Source: Candidatus Parcubacteria bacterium (lineage in GTDB: Bacteria; Patescibacteria; ABY1; UBA1558; GWA2-36-10). Taken from it: DNA of 64,000 nucleotides. The position numbers were made by a program, and so were the translations under genes. The DNA is taken from contig JABHSK010000009.1 of assembly GCA_018669975.1 (NCBI GenBank), positions 62,001 to 126,000 of the forward strand, written 5' to 3'. The notes beneath the pieces were generated by a model that saw only the letters and a program-made list of their open reading frames with translations, did not search any database and was not told where the DNA came from. Of this stretch, positions 8,933-15,547 are shown piece by piece. Numbering within the stretch: position 1 is the stretch's first letter; each line of letters opens with the position of its first letter.

Positions 8933-9019
8933 TGGTACCGGCGATCGGACTTGAACCGATACGGCCTTACGGCCACAGGATTTTAAGTCCTGCGTGTCTA
9001 CCAATTCCACCACGCCGGC
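8933..9019 (-). tRNA. tRNA-Leu (anticodon UAA)
   Basis: On the minus strand, acceptor GCCGGCG pairs with CGCCGGT, the anticodon loop is CTTAAAA (anticodon TAA), and there is a long variable arm (TGGCCGTAAGGCC region) typical of tRNA-Leu. Discriminator A and encoded CCA complete the 3' end. Confidence 0.94.
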
Positions 9020-9023
9020 ATAC

Positions 9024-9100
9024 TGGAGCGAGTGACCGGGCTCGAACCGGCGACCTTTTCCTTGGCAAGGAAATGTTCTAGCCAACTGAACTACACTCGC
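9024..9100 (-). tRNA. tRNA-Gly (anticodon GCC)
   Basis: On the minus strand, acceptor GCGAGTG pairs with CACTCGC and the anticodon stem-loop CCTTGCCAAGG has GCC at its centre. The T-loop is GGTTCGAGCC, and the 3' end is T plus encoded CCA. It lies four bases upstream of tRNA-Leu in the same transcript. Confidence 0.94.
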
Positions 9101-9116
9101 TTGATAAAACATAACT

Positions 9117-9144
9117 ATTATACAACAAAATAATAAAAAGTCAA
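9117..9144 (-). promoter_or_regulatory. promoter of the tRNA-Gly/tRNA-Leu transcript
   Basis: On the minus strand, TTGACT (9139-9144), a 16-bp spacer and TATAAT (9117-9122) lie just upstream of tRNA-Gly. Confidence 0.75.
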
Positions 9145-9156
9145 CCACTGATACTC

Positions 9157-9185
9157 TTGGTTTTGAACCTTAAAAATGCTATTAT
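9157..9185 (+). promoter_or_regulatory. possible polA promoter
   Basis: TTGGTT (9157-9162), a 17-bp spacer and TATTAT (9180-9185) precede polA by 24 bp. The match is moderate. Confidence 0.35.
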
Positions 9186-9209
9186 AAAGGAAGATTAAAT
9201 TACTCAAAT

Positions 9210-11936
9210 ATGCCCAAAAAACAAAAGAAATTGGTGGTTATAGACAGTAATGCCCTACTACATAGAGCCTGGCACGCTATACCTCCTCTGAAGACTAAAG
9301 ATGGCACTGTGGTTAACGCTGTTTTTGGCTATACCTCACTATTATTGAGTATTATCAGAGAGTTGAAACCCGAATACATCATCGCCTCATTTGATCTACC
9401 TGGTAAGACTTTTCGACACGAACAATATAAAGAGTATAAAGCTCAGCGGGTTAAGCAGGCAGATGAATTTTATGAACAATTTGATCTAGCCAAAGATGTT
9501 CTAAAAGCTTTTAATATACCAATACTAACTAAGGCTGGCTTTGAGGCTGACGACGTCATTGGCACCATTAGTCAGGAGGCCTATAACCAATATCCAGACA
9601 TTCAAACTATTATCATCACTGGAGATCTTGATGCTTTACAACTGGTCAATGATCGTGTAAAAGTCTTAACTCTTAAAAGAGGTTTTAATGACACCATCAC
9701 TTATGATATTGCAGCTGTCAAAGAAAGGTACGGCCTTGATCCAGAACAACTTATAGACCTCAAAGCTATACAAGGAGACGCCTCAGATAATATCAAGGGT
9801 GTCAGAGGCATCGGTGCCAAAGGAGCCACTAATTTAATAAAAGAATTTGGTAGTTTAGAAAATCTTTATAAAAAAATAAGTGAAGCTGACATCAAAGAAA
9901 GAACAAAAAATCTTTTACTAGAGCAAAAAGATGAAGCTTTTGAAAGCAAGGAGTTGGTAACCATTGTTACTGATGTACCCTTAACATGGAAATTGGAAAA
10001 TGCTACCTTTTCTGAATTTGATGCGGAAAAAGTTTATAAAATCTTTCAAGAATTAGAGTTTAGTTCATTGCTTAATAAAATACCACATAAAGAATCTAAT
10101 TTAAATAATAATGCCTTTGCAGATAAAAAGGCCGCCTATCAAACTATAAGCAATACCAAAGACTTCGAAATATTCTATGGGGAGCTAAGTAAACAAAAAA
10201 TATTTGCTCTAGACACAGAAACATCTGGCTTAGATGTTTTTAATGATAAAATATTAGGCATGTCATTTTCCTGGCAAGCTAAAACCGGTTTTTATATCGA
10301 CCTATCAGATAATAAATTTCAAAAATTAGTTGTCGAACAGCTCAAGCCAATCCTAGAGGATGACAAAATATCTAAGGTGGGTCATCACTTAAAGTTTGAT
10401 TATAAGGTTTTTAAACAACTAGACATAGAACTAAAGGGTATAATTTTTGACACGCTAATAGCTGCCTATCTAATTAACGCTAACCGCGGTTTACGCCTAG
10501 AAGAACTGGCTTTTAGTTATCTGGGTTATAAAAAACTAAAATTAGTAGACCTGCTAGATGAACCACCAAAAAAGAAAAAAGAAATAGATATTAAACAAAT
10601 TCCAGCTGAAAAATTAGCCTGGTATGCTGCTGAAGATGCCGATATTACCTTTAGACTATATGAAAAACTGTTATCCATCATCAAAACCAATAAAAACTTT
10701 GATCTGCTAGAAAAAATGGAATTGCCACTAATACCAGTGTTGGCAGAAATGGAATTAGCTGGTATTTCACTCGACAGTGCTTTTCTTAAAAAAATGGAAC
10801 AACAGTTTAGTAAGGAAATAAATAAGATTACCAAACAAGTATATAAATTGGCTGGCAGGGAATTCAATATCGCCTCACCCCTGCAACTTAAGGAAATATT
10901 ATTTGAAGAACTAGAAATAAGTGCTGTCGGAATAAAAAAAACAAAAACCGGCCTATCAACCGCTGCTTCTGAGCTGGCCAAACTACAAAGTGCTCATCCA
11001 ATAATTCCACTAATCACTGAGTATAGAGAGCTGGCCAAACTACAATCTACTTATATCATTGCTTTGCCAGAATTAGTAAACAAAAAGAGCAAGAGATTGC
11101 ATACTAATTTTAATCAGGCCATCACTGCCACTGGCAGATTATCTTCATCAAATCCAAATTTACAAAACATACCCACCCGTACGACTCTGGGTAGAAAAAT
11201 ACGTCAGGCTTTCGTAACACCAAAAAACTATGTTTTGCTATCAGCTGATTATTCACAAATAGAACTACGTTTAGTGGCCTCCTTGTCTAAGGATCCAAAA
11301 ATGTTAGCTAGTTTTAAAAAGGGTGAAGATATTCATGCGCGTACAGCTGCTGAGATACACAAAATCTCTCTAGACAAAGTAACCAAGGAAATACGCCGCA
11401 CAGCTAAAGAGGTAAATTTTGGCATACTCTATGGACTTGGTTCTCTAGGATTATCTCAACGTACCGACCTTAACCGCAATGAAGCTAAAGAATTTATAGA
11501 TAGTTACTTTGATATTTACAAAAAAATAAAAACCTACATAGAATACACCAAAGATTTTGCTCATCAAAAAGGCTATTCGCAAACCTTATTTGGCAGAAGG
11601 CGCTATCTGCCAGACATTAACTCTTCCATGCCTATGTTGAGGGCTGCCGCTGAGCGCATGGCTATTAATATGCCCGTACAGGGCACTTCCGCCGATCTTA
11701 TGAAATTGGCCATGATCAGGATACACCGAGACTTGCCAAAAATAAGCAAGGACACTAAAATGGTTCTACAGGTTCATGATGAATTGGTTCTAGAGGTCCC
11801 CAAAACAGAACTGAAAAAAGTAGCCAAGTTTGTTAAGCAAGCTATGGAAACAATCCACAAGCTACCTATACCATTAACTGTGGATTTAGAAGTAGGTAAT
11901 AATTGGGGAAAATTAGAAACTTACCCAGTTAAATAA
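9210..11936 (+). CDS. polA: DNA polymerase I with an intact proofreading domain
   Basis: PolA fills gaps and removes RNA primers. The 908-residue protein has all three domains. The 5'-3' exonuclease/flap domain (about residues 1-290) includes VVIDSNALLHRAW and the HhH segment KGVRGIGAKGATNLI. The 3'-5' exonuclease keeps its acidic residues in FALDTETSG (near 332), GHHLKFDYKVF and YAAEDADITFRLYE. The polymerase domain has motif A DYSQIELRLVASL (near 680), motif B RRTAKEVNFGILYG (near 729) and motif C QVHDELVLEVP (near 853). Many PolA proteins lose the proofreading acids; here they are present. holA follows with no gap. Confidence 0.97.
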   Translation: MPKKQKKLVVIDSNALLHRAWHAIPPLKTKDGTVVNAVFGYTSLLLSIIRELKPEYIIASFDLPGKTFRHEQYKEYKAQRVKQADEFYEQFDLAKDVLKAFNIPILTKAGFEADDVIGTISQEAYNQYPDIQTIIITGDLDALQLVNDRVKVLTLKRGFNDTITYDIAAVKERYGLDPEQLIDLKAIQGDASDNIKGVRGIGAKGATNLIKEFGSLENLYKKISEADIKERTKNLLLEQKDEAFESKELVTIVTDVPLTWKLENATFSEFDAEKVYKIFQELEFSSLLNKIPHKESNLNNNAFADKKAAYQTISNTKDFEIFYGELSKQKIFALDTETSGLDVFNDKILGMSFSWQAKTGFYIDLSDNKFQKLVVEQLKPILEDDKISKVGHHLKFDYKVFKQLDIELKGIIFDTLIAAYLINANRGLRLEELAFSYLGYKKLKLVDLLDEPPKKKKEIDIKQIPAEKLAWYAAEDADITFRLYEKLLSIIKTNKNFDLLEKMELPLIPVLAEMELAGISLDSAFLKKMEQQFSKEINKITKQVYKLAGREFNIASPLQLKEILFEELEISAVGIKKTKTGLSTAASELAKLQSAHPIIPLITEYRELAKLQSTYIIALPELVNKKSKRLHTNFNQAITATGRLSSSNPNLQNIPTRTTLGRKIRQAFVTPKNYVLLSADYSQIELRLVASLSKDPKMLASFKKGEDIHARTAAEIHKISLDKVTKEIRRTAKEVNFGILYGLGSLGLSQRTDLNRNEAKEFIDSYFDIYKKIKTYIEYTKDFAHQKGYSQTLFGRRRYLPDINSSMPMLRAAAERMAINMPVQGTSADLMKLAMIRIHRDLPKISKDTKMVLQVHDELVLEVPKTELKKVAKFVKQAMETIHKLPIPLTVDLEVGNNWGKLETYPVK

Positions 11937-12887
11937 ATGCTATTTTTCTATTATGGTGAAGACTCATTTCGAGCTCATCAAAAAATTCAAGCGATTGTCA
12001 AAAAATTCAAAGACAAGATAGATCCGTCTGGACAAAATATCCAGCACCTTGACGGTGAAACCATCACTGCTGATGATTTCTTTAAAGCTGTATCAGTGAT
12101 GGGTTTTTTAGCTGACAAAAAACTAATTATTATAAAAAATATTTTTGATAATAAAAAACTAACCACTTGGCAAGATATATTAATAAAATTTCTAGATAAA
12201 CAAAATGATACTCCCGATGAAAATTATTTAGTTTTCTGGCAAGGTGGTAAGGCAGACTCTAGAAAAAAAATATTCAAAAGATTGAATAAGTTAAAATTTA
12301 GTGAAGAGTTTAGCAAGCAAAATCCAAGGCAACTCTCCCAATGGATAACTAGACATGCACAAGCGCAAAAAAAACATATCACCCCAGCAGCCGTAGAATT
12401 ATTAATTAGTTATGTAGGTAATGATCTCTGGCAACTACATCAAGAGATATCTAAACTGGCTCATTTTAGTGAAGAAGATATAAACGATAAAGATGTCCGT
12501 GAAATAGTACAAGCTAAGATAGATGACAATATTTTTAATATGATAGATGCCTTGGGCAACAAAGATAAAGCCTTAACTCTTAAGCTAATAGAAGAAAAAT
12601 TAAATCATGGTGTCAATCATCAATACATTCTAACCATGATTATCCGCCAATTCAGAATACTAATCAAAGCAAAGGCCTTATCTAAAGACACCAAATACGC
12701 AAGTGCCCTAGCACAAGCCCTAAAAATACCACCAAGGATTGCCGAAAAAACTTTGGCTCAAAGCAAAGAATATAGTGCAGATGAGTTAAAAAAAATATAC
12801 AGCCATTTATTGCTACTAGATGAAAAATTTAAAACTACTCAAAATCAAGAAAAAATACTATTTACCCAGATGATTCATAATTTATAA
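11937..12887 (+). CDS. holA: DNA polymerase III delta subunit
   Basis: HolA is the clamp-loader wrench that opens the DnaN clamp. The 316-residue product begins MLFFYYGEDSFRAHQKI, the typical HolA N-terminus, and keeps the LDGETI...FLADKKLIIIKN strand order and the C-terminal helical collar (NMIDALGNKDKALTLKLIEE, TMIIRQFRILIKAK). It starts at the base following the polA stop codon, so translation is probably coupled. A long terminator hairpin follows at 12916. Confidence 0.92.
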   Translation: MLFFYYGEDSFRAHQKIQAIVKKFKDKIDPSGQNIQHLDGETITADDFFKAVSVMGFLADKKLIIIKNIFDNKKLTTWQDILIKFLDKQNDTPDENYLVFWQGGKADSRKKIFKRLNKLKFSEEFSKQNPRQLSQWITRHAQAQKKHITPAAVELLISYVGNDLWQLHQEISKLAHFSEEDINDKDVREIVQAKIDDNIFNMIDALGNKDKALTLKLIEEKLNHGVNHQYILTMIIRQFRILIKAKALSKDTKYASALAQALKIPPRIAEKTLAQSKEYSADELKKIYSHLLLLDEKFKTTQNQEKILFTQMIHNL

Positions 12888-12915
12888 AACTCCCAATATC
12901 TAACGACGAAAACAT

Positions 12916-12957
12916 AATAATAACGGCTTCGCTGATGCGAAGCCGTTATTATTTTAA
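12916..12957. terminator. bidirectional terminator between holA and the AlkD-like gene
   Basis: A perfect 17-bp stem (12916-12932 with 12937-12953) and a 4-base loop lie between convergent genes, with A and T runs on either side. It serves both strands. Confidence 0.9.
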
Positions 12958-13676
12958 AAATTACCTTGTAAAAATCTCTTTCTTTTGGTCTCTACCATTC
13001 TTTCGATGGCATATCGTAAAGTGGTTCTTGGTAAATATGAATAATTTTTCTTTAAAAATTCTTCTGCTCTAGCTGCATCTTTTTTCCAAGCCTCTCGAAG
13101 CATCCATCCTACTGCCTTATGCATCAAATCTTCTTTGTCTTTAAGAAGTAGTTTAGACAACTTAAAGCAATCATCTAATTGCCCCTCTCTAATAAATATC
13201 CAAGTAGTAATTATAGATATACGTCTTTCCCAAAGTTTATTGCTCTTGGCATATTTATATAATATTTGCCTTGACTCTAGTTTGTCTAAAATAGCTTGCC
13301 CTAAAATATAATGCGCTGAAAGGTCCACTAGATCCCAATTATTTACCCCCGCTCTGTTCCTCAAATAAAAATTAAGGATTTGTTTTTGTAATTTTATATC
13401 TTTATTCTTCCGTGCTAACTTATTTTTCTCTACCAAAATTAAAATACCTGCCAAACGAATTTCATGAATATCTGAATTCAAACAATTTTTAAGTTCTGAA
13501 AAATCTAGCTCTAAAAACTTTCTAGCCACTTGCCTAATATTTGGCACACGCACACCAATAAATTTATCTCCCTCTCCATACTCTCCCGGTCCAGTTTTAA
13601 AAAACCATTCATTGGATTTTTTTCTAGCTGACGAGGCATGTTTCTTTAATTCTTTTATCAAATCTTGTGACTTCAT
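12954..13676 (-). CDS. DNA alkylation repair enzyme, AlkD-like HEAT-repeat protein
   Basis: The 240-residue all-helical protein matches the AlkD/DUF1863-type HEAT-like glycosylase family, which removes alkylated bases. The N-terminal motif GEYGEGDKFIGVRVPNIRQ (near residues 31-50) and later helices (IHEIRLAGILILV, NNWDLVDLSAHYILG, DLMHKAVGWMLREAWKK) follow the family pattern, including the NNWDLVD segment containing the catalytic-region Asp. A -10 TATAAT lies exactly six bases before the ATG, so the mRNA is probably leaderless. Substrate preference is not readable. Confidence 0.88.
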   Translation of the reverse strand: MKSQDLIKELKKHASSARKKSNEWFFKTGPGEYGEGDKFIGVRVPNIRQVARKFLELDFSELKNCLNSDIHEIRLAGILILVEKNKLARKNKDIKLQKQILNFYLRNRAGVNNWDLVDLSAHYILGQAILDKLESRQILYKYAKSNKLWERRISIITTWIFIREGQLDDCFKLSKLLLKDKEDLMHKAVGWMLREAWKKDAARAEEFLKKNYSYLPRTTLRYAIERMVETKRKRFLQGNF

Positions 13677-13682
13677 AATTTT

Positions 13683-13711
13683 ATTATATAAAACAAAAAC
13701 AACCCCGTAAA
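13683..13711 (-). promoter_or_regulatory. leaderless promoter of the AlkD-like gene
   Basis: On the minus strand, TTTACG (13706-13711), a 17-bp spacer, TATAAT (13683-13688) and six bases lead to the ATG at 13676. The spacer overlaps the rpsT terminator. Confidence 0.7.
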
Positions 13712-13718
13712 GGATTGT
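13699..13718 (-). terminator. terminator of rpsT
   Basis: On the minus strand ACAATCC pairs with GGGTTGT (one U-G pair) and is followed by a T-rich run, 12 bp after the rpsT stop. It shares sequence with the next promoter. Confidence 0.65.
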
Positions 13719-13729
13719 TTTTTATAATT

Positions 13730-14050
13730 TTATTTTTTATCAGCTGACTTTTCCTCTGCCTTTGGCTTGGTGGCCACTGGCTTAGCGCCTGCCTGCTTAA
13801 TCATAGCCGCGAAACGTTGTTTTTTACGATTTCCAGTGTTAACTTTAATGATGTTTGACTTTACAGCTTTATCTACTGCTTTTTGTAAAGTATGTATCAA
13901 TTCACCAGATTTCTTATCAATATTACCGGCTGATATAGCTTTTTTACCAGACTTGATGATCTCTCTGATATTTCTTTTAACTAAAGCATTACGCTTTGTA
14001 AGCTTTTCGGTCTGCCTCAAGTGCTTGATGGCTGATTTCTTATTTGGCAT
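13730..14050 (-). CDS. rpsT: 30S ribosomal protein bS20
   Basis: bS20 is a helical 30S assembly protein that binds 16S rRNA. The N-terminus MPNKKSAIKHLRQTEKL and the motif around LQKAVDKAVKSNIIKVNTGNRKK are characteristic. The protein is 106 residues, about 20 longer than usual, owing to a Lys/Ala/Pro tail (AGAKPVATKPKAEEKSADKK) that is probably disordered. It is monocistronic, with a terminator directly downstream. Confidence 0.94.
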   Translation of the reverse strand: MPNKKSAIKHLRQTEKLTKRNALVKRNIREIIKSGKKAISAGNIDKKSGELIHTLQKAVDKAVKSNIIKVNTGNRKKQRFAAMIKQAGAKPVATKPKAEEKSADKK

Positions 14051-14128
14051 AAATTCAAATTTCTATTAAAATGATAATATAAAGACTTTTAAGATGATAA
14101 CATAAACTAACTATTAAGTCAATAATAT

Positions 14129-14368
14129 ATGATATCTAGAGAACAACAGCGACTGGTTATAGAAAAACTGTATAGGTCTTCAGATTCTATTACTAGCACT
14201 AAGAAATTTAATGAAAAATATGGCAGTAGCGTTGGTCATATGGGTGAAGAAAGTATGAGAATGACTGATTTTGGTCGTAAAATGAAGAAAACAGACTTTA
14301 TGAGCAGTAGAGTAGAACAGGCCATGCGAGAGGTTACAGGCCGAAGTGTTGATTTAGAGAGCTTATAA
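14129..14368 (+). CDS. small hypothetical protein, 79 residues
   Basis: The product is charged and soluble, rich in Arg, Lys, Ser and Met (MISREQQRLVIEKLYRSSDS at the start), with no membrane segment or recognised family. Its 3' end overlaps the 3' end of truB on the other strand by 35 bp. Codon use resembles the neighbours and the frame is closed by TAA, so it may be real, but I see no clear ribosome binding site. It could also be a chance frame. Confidence 0.5.
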   Translation: MISREQQRLVIEKLYRSSDSITSTKKFNEKYGSSVGHMGEESMRMTDFGRKMKKTDFMSSRVEQAMREVTGRSVDLESL

Positions 14369-15119
14369 TTTGCTCAGCACTTATAGCATTTTTTGCTAAA
14401 ACTTCTTGATCTACCTTGTCCAAATGAATAGCTTGGTCAATATAAAACTCTCCAATAGCTACTCGGCGTAAATCTGACAACAATGCGCCCTGTTTTGTAG
14501 CTTGCCCTAAATCGTGAGCTAGGCTACGTATATAGGTGCCAGCTGAACAGCTCACCTTTATTTTTAACTTGGGGAAATTAAAATCTAACATCTCAATCTC
14601 ATATATCTCCACCTCTTTACTAGGCGGAGTTACTACCTTACCTTGTCTGGCTAAGACGTGCAGTTTTTTGCCAGCTACTTTCTTAGCTGAATACATTGGT
14701 GCCTGTTGATTCTGTTTTCCAGTAAACTTTTTTAACTGCTGTTTTAGAAATATTTTATCAAACTCTTCTGCATCTGTATTGTTGACTACCTGACCCTCTA
14801 AATCATAGGTATCTGATATTTGACCAAAAATAATATCTGCCTGATAAATCTTAGGCAAAAAATGAAACAAGTCTAATAGGCGAGTAGCTCGTCCAGTGGC
14901 CATGATCAACAAGCCTGAGGCTAGCGGATCTAATGTGCCAGCAAAACCAACTTTCTTTATATCCAATACTTTACGCAAAACAGACACTGCTCTAAAAGAG
15001 TGTATATTTTTAGGCTTATCTATCAAATAAATGTTTGCCTGGGGGTCAGAAATAATAGATTGTTTTTTAGTCTCAGTTAGAAACTTTTGAGTAAATTCTT
15101 GCGCTGTTTTTATCTGCAT
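14334..15119 (-). CDS. truB: tRNA pseudouridine(55) synthase TruB
   Basis: TruB makes the conserved pseudouridine in the tRNA T-loop. The catalytic aspartate lies in GFAGTLDPLASGLL (near residue 62), followed by GRATRLLDLF, the YSAKKVAGKKLHVLARQG motif (near 142) and CSAGTYIRSLAHDLG (near 190). All are typical of the TruB family. The 261-residue length suits a TruB with a short or absent PUA domain. There is a short extra N-terminal helix before LIDKPKNIHSF. The gene appears monocistronic and converges on the small ORF at 14129. Confidence 0.94.
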   Translation of the reverse strand: MQIKTAQEFTQKFLTETKKQSIISDPQANIYLIDKPKNIHSFRAVSVLRKVLDIKKVGFAGTLDPLASGLLIMATGRATRLLDLFHFLPKIYQADIIFGQISDTYDLEGQVVNNTDAEEFDKIFLKQQLKKFTGKQNQQAPMYSAKKVAGKKLHVLARQGKVVTPPSKEVEIYEIEMLDFNFPKLKIKVSCSAGTYIRSLAHDLGQATKQGALLSDLRRVAIGEFYIDQAIHLDKVDQEVLAKNAISAEQIISSLNQHFGL

Positions 15120-15169
15120 TATCTATTCATTATCTTATATATCTTACACTATAGTACTAATTACAAAAA

Positions 15170-15199
15170 TTGACAAAATTTTATAAAGTTGGCTACAAT
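15170..15199 (+). promoter_or_regulatory. promoter of the small membrane protein at 15251
   Basis: TTGACA (15170-15175), an 18-bp spacer and TACAAT (15194-15199). One arm of a 12-bp inverted repeat (15180-15191) lies in the spacer. Confidence 0.75.
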
Positions 15200-15233
15200 A
15201 TAGACATGAAAGTTCCCTCTTCAACTTTATAAA
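15180..15233 (+). repeat. 12-bp inverted repeat spanning promoter and leader (possible operator)
   Basis: TTTATAAAGTTG (15180-15191) and CAACTTTATAAA (15222-15233) are exact inverse copies, centre to centre 42 bp. The first arm lies in the -35/-10 spacer, so the pair cannot form an RNA hairpin from this promoter. A DNA-level operator is more likely. Confidence 0.55.
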
Positions 15234-15234
15234 G

Positions 15235-15245
15235 AAAGGAGGTGA
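15235..15245 (+). promoter_or_regulatory. strong Shine-Dalgarno that fixes the start at 15251
   Basis: AAAGGAGGTGA is fully complementary to the anti-SD. AGGAGG ends 8 bases before ATG 15251. The in-frame GTG at 15242 lies inside this SD, so it is not the start. Confidence 0.85.
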
Positions 15246-15250
15246 AAAAT

Positions 15251-15493
15251 ATGGGTCAGCGTTGCTATTGCCCAGTTTCCTTAAATGTTACTGTTGGACT
15301 ATTCCTTATTTTTTTGTCCATATTATCTTTTTTTGAAATCTGGGATGTATATATGCCATTTTGGCTATCGGTGTTAAGTTTGTTTCTTGGCATTATGGCT
15401 ATTATCATGAATTCTATAAATCGTATACATGATAAGGTGAATGATCTGAGTGTCGAGAAGGCTGATGAATTACATGCCAATGAAGGTTACTAA
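15251..15493 (+). CDS. small two-segment membrane protein of unknown function
   Basis: The 80-residue product has two hydrophobic segments (about residues 9-30 and 34-56), a CYC pair near the N-terminus and a charged C-terminal tail (INRIHDKVNDLSVEKADELHANEGY) that may be cytoplasmic. No family is recognised. It has a near-consensus promoter, an unusually strong Shine-Dalgarno and its own terminator at 15515, so it is probably well expressed. The inverted repeat around its promoter suggests regulation by a DNA-binding protein. Confidence 0.7.
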   Translation: MGQRCYCPVSLNVTVGLFLIFLSILSFFEIWDVYMPFWLSVLSLFLGIMAIIMNSINRIHDKVNDLSVEKADELHANEGY

Positions 15494-15514
15494 AAAGAAT
15501 AAACTAAAATAAAA

Positions 15515-15545
15515 ACACCCGTAATAAACAAATAGGGTGTTTTTA
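15515..15545. terminator. bidirectional terminator
   Basis: ACACCC (15515-15520) pairs with GGGTGT (15535-15540), with A-rich and T-rich flanks. It ends the + gene at 15493 and the penicillin-binding protein gene on the - strand. Confidence 0.75.
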
Positions 15546-15547
15546 TT

